Origin: Muribaculaceae bacterium
GTDB lineage: Bacteria; Bacteroidota; Bacteroidia; Bacteroidales; Muribaculaceae
Assembly: GCA_017409345.1 (NCBI GenBank)
Contig: JAFQSX010000028.1
Span: forward strand, 1 to 63,477
Reading direction: 5' to 3'
Length of the DNA stretch: 63,477 bases
Positions 53,202-62,600 of the stretch are shown here, in pieces (position 1 is the stretch's first letter; every line of letters begins with the position of its first letter). The translations under genes were made by a program, and so were the position numbers. The notes beneath the pieces are model-generated. The model did no database searches, was not told the DNA's origin, and saw nothing but the letters and a program-made list of their open reading frames with translations.

Positions 53202-54758
53202 TTACTTCTTCACCACAAACGCATTGCCCCACGATGAGCGGTCGAGGTTGCGATAGGATATGGCTTCGCGCATGTGGATTGGGGTGATGTTGGGCGATGC
53301 ATCGAGGTCGGCAATGGTGCGAGCCACTTTGAGGATTCGGTCGTAGGCGCGTGCCGACATATCAAAGCGTGTCATGGCATCGTGGAGAATCTTTTTAGTG
53401 TCATCGTCTAGTACACACCACTTTTCGAGTAGTCGTGAACTCATTTGGGCATTGCAATGAACCTCTTTTTCATCTTTGAAACGGAGTGTCTGTATGGCTC
53501 GAGCAGCAATCACGCGTTCACGGATTGTAGCACTGCTTTCCCCTTTTTGTAGCGATGATAATTTCTCAAACGGGACGGGTAAAATCTCAACTTGGAGATC
53601 AATTCTATCAAGAAGAGGCCCGGAGATGCGACCGAGATATTTGGTCACTTGTCCCGGCATACATGTGCAATCTTTAGTGGGGTGATTGTAATATCCACAC
53701 GGACATGGGTTCATCGAAGCCACCAACATGAATCCGGCAGGGTAGTCAATCGTGTATTTGGCACGAGCCACGGTGATGTGTCGGTCTTCAAGTGGTTGGC
53801 GCATCACTTCAAGTACGGTTCGTGAAAATTCCGGAAACTCGTCAAGGAATAAAATCCCGTTATGAGCAAGCGATATTTCGCCCGGCATAGGGTTGGCACC
53901 ACCACCCACAAGAGCCACCGGCGAAATGGTGTGGTGAGGTGAACGGAATGGACGTTGGGTCATCAACTTTGAGCCACCTTTGAGTTTCCCTGCAACGGAG
54001 TGTATTTTAGTTGTTTCGAGTGCTTCTTGGAGTGTGAGGGGTGGTAATATTGAGGGCAATCGTTTGGCCATCATAGATTTTCCCGATCCGGGAGGTCCCA
54101 CGAGTAAAATGTTATGTCCACCTGCCGAAGCAACTTCAAACGCTCGTTTCACGCTTTCTTGCCCCTTTACTTCGTCGAAGTCATAGTCAAACACATTGCT
54201 TGCTCGGCTAAATTCCTCGCGAGTGTTTACGACTGTGGGATCAATGAAATAAGTGCCATTGAGAAATCCTATCACTTGTGCGAGGTTATCCACTCCATAT
54301 ACTTCAAGGTTATTTACGACGGCTGCCTCGGTGGCGTTGGCTTGTGGAACAATCATTCCCTTAAATCCCAATTCGCGTGCTTTTATTGCCATAGGCAACA
54401 CACCACGAATGGGCAGTACAGAGCCATCGAGCGATAATTCGCCCATAATGAGATATTCTCCCAAATGACTTGCATCAAGTTTCTCGTCGGCGGCAAGGAT
54501 TCCTATGGCAATAGGGAGGTCATAGGCTGCTCCTTCCTTCTTTACATCGGCCGGCGACATATTTACCACCACCTTGCGTCGAGGGAAGTCTTGCGAAGAA
54601 TGTTTCACTGCCGAGAGGATGCGTTGATAACTCTCTTTTACTGCAGCATCAGGAAGTCCTACGATACAATATAAGATACCTTGCTCAACCGATACTTCGA
54701 TTGTGATAAGTATGGCATCAATGCCATTGACAGCGGCTCCGTAGGTTTTTACAAGCAT
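53202..54758 (-). CDS. YifB/ComM-family Mg-chelatase-like AAA ATPase
   Basis: This 518-residue protein has an N-terminal ChlI-type domain (1-175, GLPDAAVKESYQRILSA), an AAA domain with Walker A GPPGSGKS (221-228) and ISLAHNGILFLDEFPEF, the cysteine motif NPCPCGYYNHPTKDC, and a C-terminal Mg_chelatase_C domain. The best studied relative, ComM, is a hexameric helicase that promotes branch migration during natural transformation. The role in Bacteroidota is unknown. It lies 12 bases after the thioredoxin-fold gene. Confidence 0.93.
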   Translation of the reverse strand: MLVKTYGAAVNGIDAILITIEVSVEQGILYCIVGLPDAAVKESYQRILSAVKHSSQDFPRRKVVVNMSPADVKKEGAAYDLPIAIGILAADEKLDASHLGEYLIMGELSLDGSVLPIRGVLPMAIKARELGFKGMIVPQANATEAAVVNNLEVYGVDNLAQVIGFLNGTYFIDPTVVNTREEFSRASNVFDYDFDEVKGQESVKRAFEVASAGGHNILLVGPPGSGKSMMAKRLPSILPPLTLQEALETTKIHSVAGKLKGGSKLMTQRPFRSPHHTISPVALVGGGANPMPGEISLAHNGILFLDEFPEFSRTVLEVMRQPLEDRHITVARAKYTIDYPAGFMLVASMNPCPCGYYNHPTKDCTCMPGQVTKYLGRISGPLLDRIDLQVEILPVPFEKLSSLQKGESSATIRERVIAARAIQTLRFKDEKEVHCNAQMSSRLLEKWCVLDDDTKKILHDAMTRFDMSARAYDRILKVARTIADLDASPNITPIHMREAISYRNLDRSSWGNAFVVKK

Positions 54759-54770
54759 AGGTGGGTCGAT

Positions 54771-55814
54771 TTAATTTTTCTTCTCTTTGGCTTTGTGCGC
54801 CTTGAGCAATTCGTCAATTCTATGAGTTACGCTATCTACCGACGGTCCACGATAGAGTTGTTTGCCGGTAGAGTCGGCTATGATAAAGAAAGGAAGGCGA
54901 TTGATGCCTAGGCGTTCAATAGAGTGAGCCGATGCAGCACCGACAACCCATCCTTGGACCCATGTAGCGCTATCGTTTTCAATAGATTTTTTCCACACTG
55001 TGGTATCGGTATCAAAAGATATATCTACGAGTTGTAAGCGTTTTTTGTGGTAAGCCTTACGGAGCGAACGTAGGCTATCGGCAATTACACCATCGCTACG
55101 AGTGTCGTTGTTGCTGAACGCAACTATTGCATAGGACGACTCATGAGGCACAAACGTACTTAATGAGTCTTTGTTGCTATAGAATGAAGTCATTGAGATG
55201 CGTTCATTGGCTTTTATATTGGTTGATTTTTCAAGCAGTGATTCATAACTTTCAATGAGATATTGCGGACGTGCTTCGGGTGCGATTGTAGATAGCAAAG
55301 TCATCCCATCGGCTTCATGTTTAGGCGAAATATACTCTGTGAGTAATAGCAATGTAGATAGCAAGTCGGCTTTATTATTTTGGATATATTTTGTGACAAG
55401 ACTATTGATCTTTTCAGCATTTCCTCCGGCAATTGTTTCAATATTATCGTTGAGGAATTTAGACCATCTTTCTGACACATCGTTCCCTTTAATATTGGCT
55501 TTATAGGGCGAATTTTTATATAAAACACATTCCAATTTATCGCCTGGTTCGACAAATGCCCGACCAAGAAGCGACTTGTTTGCCGAGTAGAATTCAAGCA
55601 TCGTAGGTGCGGTGAGTTTTGCTTTAAATTCAAATGCTCCTTCTTTAACTTTTATTGTGAGCAGATTGATTGTTTCGTTATCATAGTATATTACTCGCAT
55701 ATTTTGAGTAATTCCGTCATCGATTGTTCCTTCGGCTTTAAAAGAAGAATTGTCGCCACATGATGAAAATAAAATCATCATGGTCAATGAAAAGATAAAT
55801 GCTAAATTTTTCAT
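54771..55814 (-). CDS. Thioredoxin-fold lipoprotein without CxxC (DUF4369-like N-terminus)
   Basis: This 347-residue protein has a lipobox (FSSC, about residues 16-19); the ATG at 55814 gives the signal peptide, an earlier ATG does not. An N-terminal DUF4369-like domain (FKAEGTIDDGITQNMRVIYY) and a helical linker come before a thioredoxin-like domain (YAIVAFSNNDTRSDGV, LQLVDISFDTDTTVWKKSIE, INRLPFFIIADSTGKQLYRG with the cis-Pro). The active-site CxxC is absent, so redox chemistry is not expected; it may bind proteins or haem-type ligands. It probably sits in the outer or inner membrane facing the periplasm. Confidence 0.82.
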   Translation of the reverse strand: MKNLAFIFSLTMMILFSSCGDNSSFKAEGTIDDGITQNMRVIYYDNETINLLTIKVKEGAFEFKAKLTAPTMLEFYSANKSLLGRAFVEPGDKLECVLYKNSPYKANIKGNDVSERWSKFLNDNIETIAGGNAEKINSLVTKYIQNNKADLLSTLLLLTEYISPKHEADGMTLLSTIAPEARPQYLIESYESLLEKSTNIKANERISMTSFYSNKDSLSTFVPHESSYAIVAFSNNDTRSDGVIADSLRSLRKAYHKKRLQLVDISFDTDTTVWKKSIENDSATWVQGWVVGAASAHSIERLGINRLPFFIIADSTGKQLYRGPSVDSVTHRIDELLKAHKAKEKKN

Positions 55815-55835
55815 TATTAAAAATGTTTGATTACA

Positions 55836-55843
55836 CAAAGTTA
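55836..55843 (-). promoter_or_regulatory. -7 promoter box for the thioredoxin-fold gene and yifB
   Basis: On the minus strand this reads TAACTTTG, 21 bases before the ATG at 55814. Confidence 0.55.
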
Positions 55844-55920
55844 AGCATATCCCATTAAAAAATGGCGAGAATGGACACAAAAAATGACATTTAACTAATC
55901 AATGAGTGATTTAAACTTTA

Positions 55921-55928
55921 TATCTTTG
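55921..55928 (+). promoter_or_regulatory. -7 promoter box for pldA
   Basis: TATCTTTG matches TAnnTTTG, 42 bases before the ATG at 55971. It rules out a start at 55902, which lies upstream of it. Confidence 0.55.
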
Positions 55929-55970
55929 CAAAATGTAAAAAGGAACAGATATAAATTCCTTAAATTTATA

Positions 55971-56813
55971 ATGATAAAATTTCGATTTTGCATATTTTTA
56001 GCGTTTGTGGCATTGCTATATGGTAATGCTATGGGGCAGATTGTAACAAATGAAACCCCTACAATAGACGTTGATAGTATGCGTCGAGCTTTTGATAACC
56101 GACCTTATTTCGGGCTGTATAAAGACAATTATTTTGTGTTTGGGACATCAATAGGACATGAACCTACTGTGCGAAACTCAAATGTTAAGTTTCAAATTTC
56201 ATTCTCACAACGCCTCACAAAAAGTACTCTGCCCGGGCACACCTATTTATATCTGTTTTATTCTCAAAAATGTTTTTGGAATGTTCTTGAGGAATCAATG
56301 CCAATGACCGACTTGAATTTTAATCCGGGTTTTGGGATTGCAAAACCTTTATTCGTTAAGGATCGATTTATTGGAGAATTGAAATTGATGGTAGAGCATG
56401 AGAGTAATGGGAGAGATGGAGATAACTCCCGGTCGTGGAATAAAATTTCATTGGCCTCAAATATCGTTGTTGACCCGCACCTGATTGTCCATGCAAAGGC
56501 TTGGATTCCGATTATTGACGGACAAAATAATAAAGATATACTTGATTATTGTGGGATATATCAAATGGGAATGACTCTAAATTCTACTAATAAGAAATTT
56601 GGTATGAGTACATTGCTCACCAAGCGTCGTGGATGGAATTTTAATTACAATGTGCAAGTTGAGTTGAGTTATCGTTTCAATAACAATCAAAATCAATACT
56701 TCTTCCTACAATATTATAACGGATATGGAGAAGGCTTGTTGGAATATAATAAACACCATTCTCAACTACGAGCCGGAATAGTTATCAAACCTCAATTGTT
56801 TAGCGACTTTTAA
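55971..56813 (+). CDS. pldA: Outer-membrane phospholipase A (OmpPLA/PldA family)
   Basis: This 280-residue beta-barrel enzyme hydrolyses acyl ester bonds of phospholipids that reach the outer leaflet. It has a signal peptide (1-22, ending AMGQ). The OmpPLA signature is complete: HESNGR with catalytic H143 and S145, followed by SRSWN with N157. Calcium-dependent dimerisation is known in the family. The ATG at 55971 is chosen because the promoter covers the upstream start and the signal peptide begins there. It converges with the DUF2752 gene. Confidence 0.9.
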   Translation: MIKFRFCIFLAFVALLYGNAMGQIVTNETPTIDVDSMRRAFDNRPYFGLYKDNYFVFGTSIGHEPTVRNSNVKFQISFSQRLTKSTLPGHTYLYLFYSQKCFWNVLEESMPMTDLNFNPGFGIAKPLFVKDRFIGELKLMVEHESNGRDGDNSRSWNKISLASNIVVDPHLIVHAKAWIPIIDGQNNKDILDYCGIYQMGMTLNSTNKKFGMSTLLTKRRGWNFNYNVQVELSYRFNNNQNQYFFLQYYNGYGEGLLEYNKHHSQLRAGIVIKPQLFSDF

Positions 56814-56825
56814 TCATTTTAGTGG

Positions 56826-57197
56826 CTATATAATATTGCGCAAAATCCACCACGCAATCATCCCTCCTACAACACTCCACACAATCCATGGCGAATAGAT
56901 AAAGTTGTAAAAACGAGGATACTTATTGCTAAAAAGATTAGCAAAAACCATTGCCAAAAGTATTGGAGAAACTATTAAAAGTGCTGCATTATAATGCCAA
57001 GCCATAGCCAAGTCCCCATGAAGAAGCGAATGTAGCATGCGTTGGCTACCACATCCGGCACATTCCCAGCCTGTCACTCTATAAAAAATGCATTGAGGGA
57101 AAAAATGGTTTTCGGGATTGAAATAGTAATAGATAGTAATCAAAATGCCGATAGCAATCACTACCGGCACAATATATCGTTTTAAAGAGTGTTTCAT
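56826..57197 (-). CDS. DUF2752 family membrane protein
   Basis: This 123-residue protein has three or four transmembrane segments and the DUF2752 motif CIFYRVTGWECAGCGSQRML with the LLHGDLAMAWHYN follow-up. Its function is unknown. The ATG at 57197 overlaps the TGA of the preceding gene (ATGA), so translation is coupled; an earlier start in the long frame would place 22 polar residues inside that gene and is not favoured. Confidence 0.85.
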   Translation of the reverse strand: MKHSLKRYIVPVVIAIGILITIYYYFNPENHFFPQCIFYRVTGWECAGCGSQRMLHSLLHGDLAMAWHYNAALLIVSPILLAMVFANLFSNKYPRFYNFIYSPWIVWSVVGGMIAWWILRNII

Positions 57198-57742
57198 AAT
57201 AGGCTCACAAGCATTTGAATTGGCAATGTCGCCAATCCTATTACGAAGCTCAAAATAACCCATAACGCAGCCCTCTCTGAATTTTTAACGGCTCCCTCAT
57301 AGTCTCCTCGATTGTATTTTGAGTTTACATTTGCTGCAAATATAATAGCAACGATTCCCAATGGTTGGCAGCAACATAGTGTTGATAAAATAGCCCACAC
57401 TAAATAGTTGGGAGGGCAAGGCTTTTGTTGCTCTTGTCTTGGCTCCATTGCTTGAGGTTGTGGATAATATTGAGGTGGTGCAACCTCTTTTTCTTGAGGT
57501 AAATAAATAGGAGGTATATTATTGCAATTGACATTGCTTTGATTGGACTTTGCTTCTTCCTCAAATGTGGGTGGTTGTTTGGGCGCAAACAATATTTCCA
57601 ACTCTTCAATCTCTTGTGCCTCAACCCACCGATTTAGACCATCTCTCCACACTAGCGTATCGGGAGACAATTCCACTTGCTGAAGGTCGGTTAAAGTATA
57701 AGGACCTTGCTTTTCGTTATTTAAGAATATCCAATACTCCAT
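57194..57742 (-). CDS. GYF-2 plus CD225/dispanin-type membrane protein
   Basis: This 182-residue protein has a GYF_2 domain at 1-50 (YWIFLNNEKQGPYTLTDLQQ, VWRDGLNRWVEA), a proline- and glutamine-rich linker (about 55-110) and a C-terminal membrane region of CD225/dispanin type with two hydrophobic segments (YLVWAILSTLCCCQPLGIVA, then LWVILSFVIGLATLPI). The CCC motif is typical of the family. It is in one operon with deoC (9 bases upstream) and the DUF2752 gene (overlapping). Confidence 0.88.
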   Translation of the reverse strand: MEYWIFLNNEKQGPYTLTDLQQVELSPDTLVWRDGLNRWVEAQEIEELEILFAPKQPPTFEEEAKSNQSNVNCNNIPPIYLPQEKEVAPPQYYPQPQAMEPRQEQQKPCPPNYLVWAILSTLCCCQPLGIVAIIFAANVNSKYNRGDYEGAVKNSERAALWVILSFVIGLATLPIQMLVSLL

Positions 57743-57751
57743 ATCTCTTAT

Positions 57752-58636
57752 TTAGAAGAATTTTACCTCTTTCCCAACAATATCACTTAATAAATTGTTT
57801 GCCAAACGGCTTGCTCCAATGCGGAAATATTCATTGGTTAGCCATTTTTCGCCAAGAACCTCTTTGATGATTGTGTAATAGGCTACGGCATCCTCAGTTG
57901 TTGCAACTCCTCCAGAGGCTTTAAAGCCCACCATATTGCCGGTCTTTTCATGGTATTCTTTGATGCATTGAGCCATTACATAGGCGGCTTCAAGAGTTGC
58001 GCCGGGATAACCTTTGCCGGTTGAGGTCTTTAAGAAATCGGCACCTGAATATAATGATAGAACCGATGCTGCTTTTATGTCAGCCGCTGTTTTTAATGCT
58101 CCTGTTTCAAGGATTACTTTTAAACGAGCATCGCGACACACTGATTTTAATTCGGCAATCTCGTCACAAACACTCTCATAATCACCGTCGTAGTAGTTGC
58201 CAAGATTAAACACAATGTCAATTTCGTCGGCACCTCCGGCGATAGCAAGTGCGGTTTCGGCTACTTTCACTTCAATAAATGATTGAGATGTTGGGAAGCA
58301 AGCCGACACGCAAGCAATTTCAACATCACTTACTTCTAGTACCGAGCGCACAACTTGTGCAAAACATGGATACACGCATATTGCTGCCACATTTTTCAAC
58401 TCGCCATATTCTTCCTCAAATGTATTGACTCGTTCCACAAACTTTGACACCGATTGAGTTGAATCGGTTGAGTTGAGAGTGGTTAAATCAATAGTGTTAA
58501 ATAAGAATTTATACACATCTTGATTTTTGTTTTCTTCCAAGTGGTCGGCAAGAATTTTAGCCACTGCTGCTTTTACTTTTTCATCATCAGCAACAACATT
58601 ACTTGCTGCAATGGTATCTCTATATTTATCACTCAT
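57752..58636 (-). CDS. deoC: Deoxyribose-phosphate aldolase
   Basis: This 294-residue class I aldolase splits 2-deoxyribose-5-phosphate into acetaldehyde and glyceraldehyde-3-phosphate in nucleoside catabolism. D138 in GADEIDIVFN, K173 in RLKVILE (Schiff-base lysine by comparison with E. coli DeoC) and K203/K208 in DFLKTSTGKGYPG are conserved. It is longer than the E. coli enzyme at the N-terminus. It heads an operon with two membrane-protein genes, which are unrelated in function. Confidence 0.95.
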   Translation of the reverse strand: MSDKYRDTIAASNVVADDEKVKAAVAKILADHLEENKNQDVYKFLFNTIDLTTLNSTDSTQSVSKFVERVNTFEEEYGELKNVAAICVYPCFAQVVRSVLEVSDVEIACVSACFPTSQSFIEVKVAETALAIAGGADEIDIVFNLGNYYDGDYESVCDEIAELKSVCRDARLKVILETGALKTAADIKAASVLSLYSGADFLKTSTGKGYPGATLEAAYVMAQCIKEYHEKTGNMVGFKASGGVATTEDAVAYYTIIKEVLGEKWLTNEYFRIGASRLANNLLSDIVGKEVKFF

Positions 58637-58671
58637 AATATTCGTTATGTTTTGATTTCTTTCCTACACTA

Positions 58672-58679
58672 CAAAGATA
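58672..58679 (-). promoter_or_regulatory. -7 promoter box for deoC
   Basis: On the minus strand this reads TATCTTTG, 35 bases before the deoC ATG. Confidence 0.55.
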
Positions 58680-58686
58680 TTAATTA

Positions 58687-59028
58687 TTATTTTAATTTAG
58701 GGTTATTTATGTGACGATTTTTGTCGCGTGAGGTTTTCTTATCGATATTTCGTTGTAGTGCCTCGGTGAGGTCTATCCCCTCTTGATTGGCAATAGCAAT
58801 CGTTACCCATAGCAAATCGGCCAATTCATCGGCCAAATTAGGGCTTTCTCCCTCTTTAAATGATTGGTCGCCATGCTTACGTGCCATTATTCGCGCCACC
58901 TCGCCTGTTTCTTCGGCCAGGATAGCCATATTCGTTAACGGTGAGAAATATCGCACGCCAATAGTTGTAATCCAATTATCAACCATCTCTTGGGCCTCAC
59001 GGATAGTTATATCGGTGTTATTTTTCAT
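58687..59028 (-). CDS. MazG-like nucleotide pyrophosphohydrolase
   Basis: This 113-residue all-alpha NTP pyrophosphohydrolase has the MazG/dUTPase-like metal motif EETGEVARI with the later ADELADLLW (E-x-x-E ... E-x-x-D). It should hydrolyse a nucleoside triphosphate to the monophosphate; the substrate is unknown. The start overlaps the stop of dtd by 4 bases, so the two are translated together. Confidence 0.9.
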   Translation of the reverse strand: MKNNTDITIREAQEMVDNWITTIGVRYFSPLTNMAILAEETGEVARIMARKHGDQSFKEGESPNLADELADLLWVTIAIANQEGIDLTEALQRNIDKKTSRDKNRHINNPKLK

Positions 59029-59477
59029 TCTTTAAGTTTTGAGTCTATAATAATTGTTACGGGACCGTCATTTATCAATTCAACCTTCATATCGGCACCA
59101 AAGACACCTCGCCCGGTCTCTTTTCCTATCACGGCGCTTATCTGCTCGCAATATGCCTCATAAAGAGGCACTGCCACATCATGGCCTGCGGCGCGAATGT
59201 ATGAAGGGCGATTACCCTTGCGAGTAGAGGCTGTGAGGGTAAATTGACTCACTGCCAACACTTCCCCTCCGGCATCTATAACCGAACGATTCATCACTCC
59301 GTTTTCATCATCAAAGATGCGCAGTGCCGTTGTCTTTCCCACAAGCCACTTCACATCATCGAGTGTATCACCATGTTCCACTCCCACAAGCACCATAAGT
59401 CCATGACCGATTGAAGATTTAACTTCGCCGTCAACTGTTACCGATGCACGACTCACTCGTTGTATTACAAGTCTCAT
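59025..59477 (-). CDS. dtd: D-aminoacyl-tRNA deacylase
   Basis: This 150-residue enzyme removes D-amino acids (and glycine from tRNA-Ala) attached to tRNA. The active-site motifs SQFTLTAST (about 77-85) and the C-terminal GPVTIIID, with the Gly-cisPro loop, are present. Length is typical. It shares an operon with the MazG-like gene. Confidence 0.95.
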   Translation of the reverse strand: MRLVIQRVSRASVTVDGEVKSSIGHGLMVLVGVEHGDTLDDVKWLVGKTTALRIFDDENGVMNRSVIDAGGEVLAVSQFTLTASTRKGNRPSYIRAAGHDVAVPLYEAYCEQISAVIGKETGRGVFGADMKVELINDGPVTIIIDSKLKE

Positions 59478-59513
59478 ATCAAACTATTATTCAGATTTTT
59501 GAGATATAAAATG

Positions 59514-59521
59514 CAAATTTA
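59514..59521 (-). promoter_or_regulatory. -7 promoter box for dtd
   Basis: On the minus strand this reads TAAATTTG, 37 bases before the dtd ATG. Confidence 0.5.
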
Positions 59522-59581
59522 GTGATTTGTAAATTACAAACCATTAAAATTCTCATATTTTCTTCTTATTAGAAACTCACT

Positions 59582-59615
59582 TAAAAAAAGCGAGCAACCC
59601 GATTGGATTGCCCGC
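59582..59615 (-). terminator. Terminator of the secreted amidase gene
   Basis: An imperfect stem (GCGAGCAACCC at about 59589-59599 with GGATTGCCCGC at about 59604-59614; two mismatches) is followed on the minus strand by a T run. It lies about 45 bases past the stop at 59657. Confidence 0.65.
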
Positions 59616-59656
59616 TCACTATAAAATTAAAAGTATTTTCAATTATGCATTATGCA

Positions 59657-62600
59657 TTACTTCACGTAAACTTTTGTTGATTTTTTGCCTTGAACCTTGA
59701 TGTAGATACCATTAGATGGGTTTTCAACTTTCACACCTTGGAGGTTGTAGTATTCAACAGGAGCATCTTCATCAACTTCTTCAATTGTTACATCTTCTAC
59801 ACCGGTCTTTTTACCTTTAAGCAACAATTCAGCCTTTGCAGGAGTTTCAACGTCGCGAGCTTCACAAGGAACAGCGTGTACGTAGTAACCATGTTTGCGG
59901 TTGATGCAATGGAGGTTTCCGGCATAGTCAAATGCCATTTGACACACTTCTTGATCTTTTGTTGGGATAGAAGTAGCGTGAGTGAATGTAGGCACATTGT
60001 CATCACTCCATTCAACATCGTAAACTTGAATAGCAGCGCTACCATCAACGATAGCAAACTTAGTTTCGTCGGCATTGAGTGCCATACCACCACCAAGACA
60101 GCCATTGAGACCATCAAGGTCGCCACCATTGAAGATAATGTCGCCGGCTTCGTTGATTACGATAAATGCAGGAACGCTTGTATTGTTTTGGTCGGCATTA
60201 CGGGTTTGTGAACAGAATACCACATTGTGCAATGCACTACCGAGCATACCGGTATTAGTGTTGATAAGTTTTGCTGATGCAGTAGCAAGTTGGGTTGGTT
60301 CTTTTGCACCCCAAGTGTCGTTAGCACCAATATCGTAACGATATAGTTTGTTACCGCCATTACTTGTTGGAAGGTCTTCTACATAAATAAACATCTTGCG
60401 ATCGTCGCCTGAGCCGGTGAATGCAACACCTGTAGAACCACCACCTACGGCAACACCATTGATAGTCAACTTACCCTTACCATCATTGGTTGCACCCGCA
60501 AAGATGTTGTTGATTTCAGTTGGGTTAGCAGGGTCGAAAATCCAGATACCGGGATATGCGTCGCTCCAGTCGGTCAAGTAGAACTTGTCATTGTAAAGAG
60601 TAGCACGGAAAGTAGAAGAAGCGTTACCGGTATTAAATTTACCTACCCAGTAAGGAGCACCTTCTTTAACTTGATACATTGGGTCGATCAAGAACACACC
60701 TTTAGAACGACCTACGCCAAGGTAAGTAGTAGCGAAGTTATCGCTTTCGGGGTTAGTTTCAATACCTATACCACCACGATAATAAGTAGAACCGGCACCC
60801 CAAGTGTTTATTGTAGCAAGAATGTCGCCGGTAGCAACAGTTTTGTTTGCAACAACTACACTCCAATTATAGTCACCGATTAATTCATTAAGGTCAATAT
60901 CATAAGTTGTTTCACCTGCTTCAAGAGCGCCAAGGTTGATAACTATATCTTCAGTAGCTTCGTCATTACCTTCAGCAGGAGTAAGAACGAGGTCAACATT
61001 TGATGATTTGTTGTTGAGTTTGAATGATACAGTTCCTTCTTCGGTTACATTGAGGTCGTAAGCATAAACACCGCTATAAGTAGGTTGTTTAACGCCTTTA
61101 TTTGTAAACTTAGACACTTTGCCATCAACAGTGAGGAACAATTCGATAGCAGCAGCAGTAGTGTAACCGCTTACAGGGTCGATTGTGAGAGCCAATTCAC
61201 CATTAGCAGCGATAGAACTATATTCTGCAGCATCAATTGATGTAGTGCCGTTAGTAGCAATAACAGCGGCATTGTCAAGACCATCGGTGATGTCGATAAG
61301 TTTCACACCGTCAACTTTACCATCGGTTACATTTGGAGCAACCATCAAGTCTTTACCGGCATATTTGAAGTAAGATTCACCTGTTGAAGCTTTGTCGAGC
61401 ACACCTTCGCCAAGTTGAGCGAGGATTGTAGGAATTCCGGTATCGCCTGTGGCAAGTTTTATTTCAAATGGTTGTACGGCAGCTGAATTGAAGATGATTT
61501 GGTCATCGGCACGAGGAGAAAGTGTCATTTGGTAATTTGCACCAAGGTAAGAAGTTGCCAAATAAGTACCATCTTGGTTGTTGCGCATATAACCGAGGTA
61601 GTTACCTTCAGAGATAGATGCGATAACAAGACGGGTATTACCACTTGATGCAGTAGTAGTACCGGTATAGATCATTTTACCATCTTCAAGAGTACCATTG
61701 TAGATTACAGATTCCCCGGCATAACCATTTGTCCAGTTTCCGGCAAAATTGTTGGTCCACCAAATAGCGAGTTCTCCTTCAGGGACTCCATTTTCGTCAT
61801 TAGCCCATTTATAAGCAGTCACATTACTTGCACCACCATATGCTTGGTTACATTTGTTAATACCTACGAGATAACCATCGGCAGTTATAGCGATATCAGA
61901 AAGTTTGTAGATATCACCTACAGCAGCTGTTGTGCCAAGTGTCTTTTTAAGTTCTTTAGTGTCGGTATCAAATACATATACGTATGGAGCATTGTCTGCA
62001 TCGAAAGCAAGGATATATTCGTTGTTGTCGCGAACGATTGTACGACGCACTGTTTTGCCTTCGAGAACTGCGTTATTTGTATATTCAGCAGCAAAATTGA
62101 TTTCATCAGCAAGAGCGAAACCACTCTTATCGGCCAATGAGTCGGGATAGTTTACATAAACAAATTCAGGAGCCACCCATGAAGTGTCAACAAGGAACGC
62201 TTCGGGATATTCAGTAGCAGCGGCTTTAACTGTTACAGCAAGAGGCGCCGGTTTTGTTGTAGCATTAGTATTGGCATAAATGTCAGAGAAATATCCGGGA
62301 TGCGCCATTTCTACAGTGTAATTGCCGGGTTGCAAACCTTGGAACACAAATGCACCATTGTAGTTTACATCGGTTGTATCAGTAGCTACCACTTCACCAT
62401 TGTTGTTCTTAAGAGTTACAACAACATCGTTAAGAGGCTTGTAGACATCGCTTGTAGCAGCATTTGGAGTATAAAGTGAATTAGCAAACTTGTTGTATTT
62501 ATCACGCACGATACCATAGATAGCACCATAAGATTCTTTTTCCCAACCATAGTAGTCGGCAACACCACGAGCGTAGTCGATACCTTCAATGCGACATACA

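Noticed and set aside
55902-55970. Earlier start for the phospholipase gene
   Set aside because: It would put the promoter box inside the gene and hide the signal peptide behind 23 residues.
59641-59660. ATTATGCAT words near 59641 and at the window start as a repeat pair
   Set aside because: They are short, AT-rich and palindromic by nature, so chance matches are expected.
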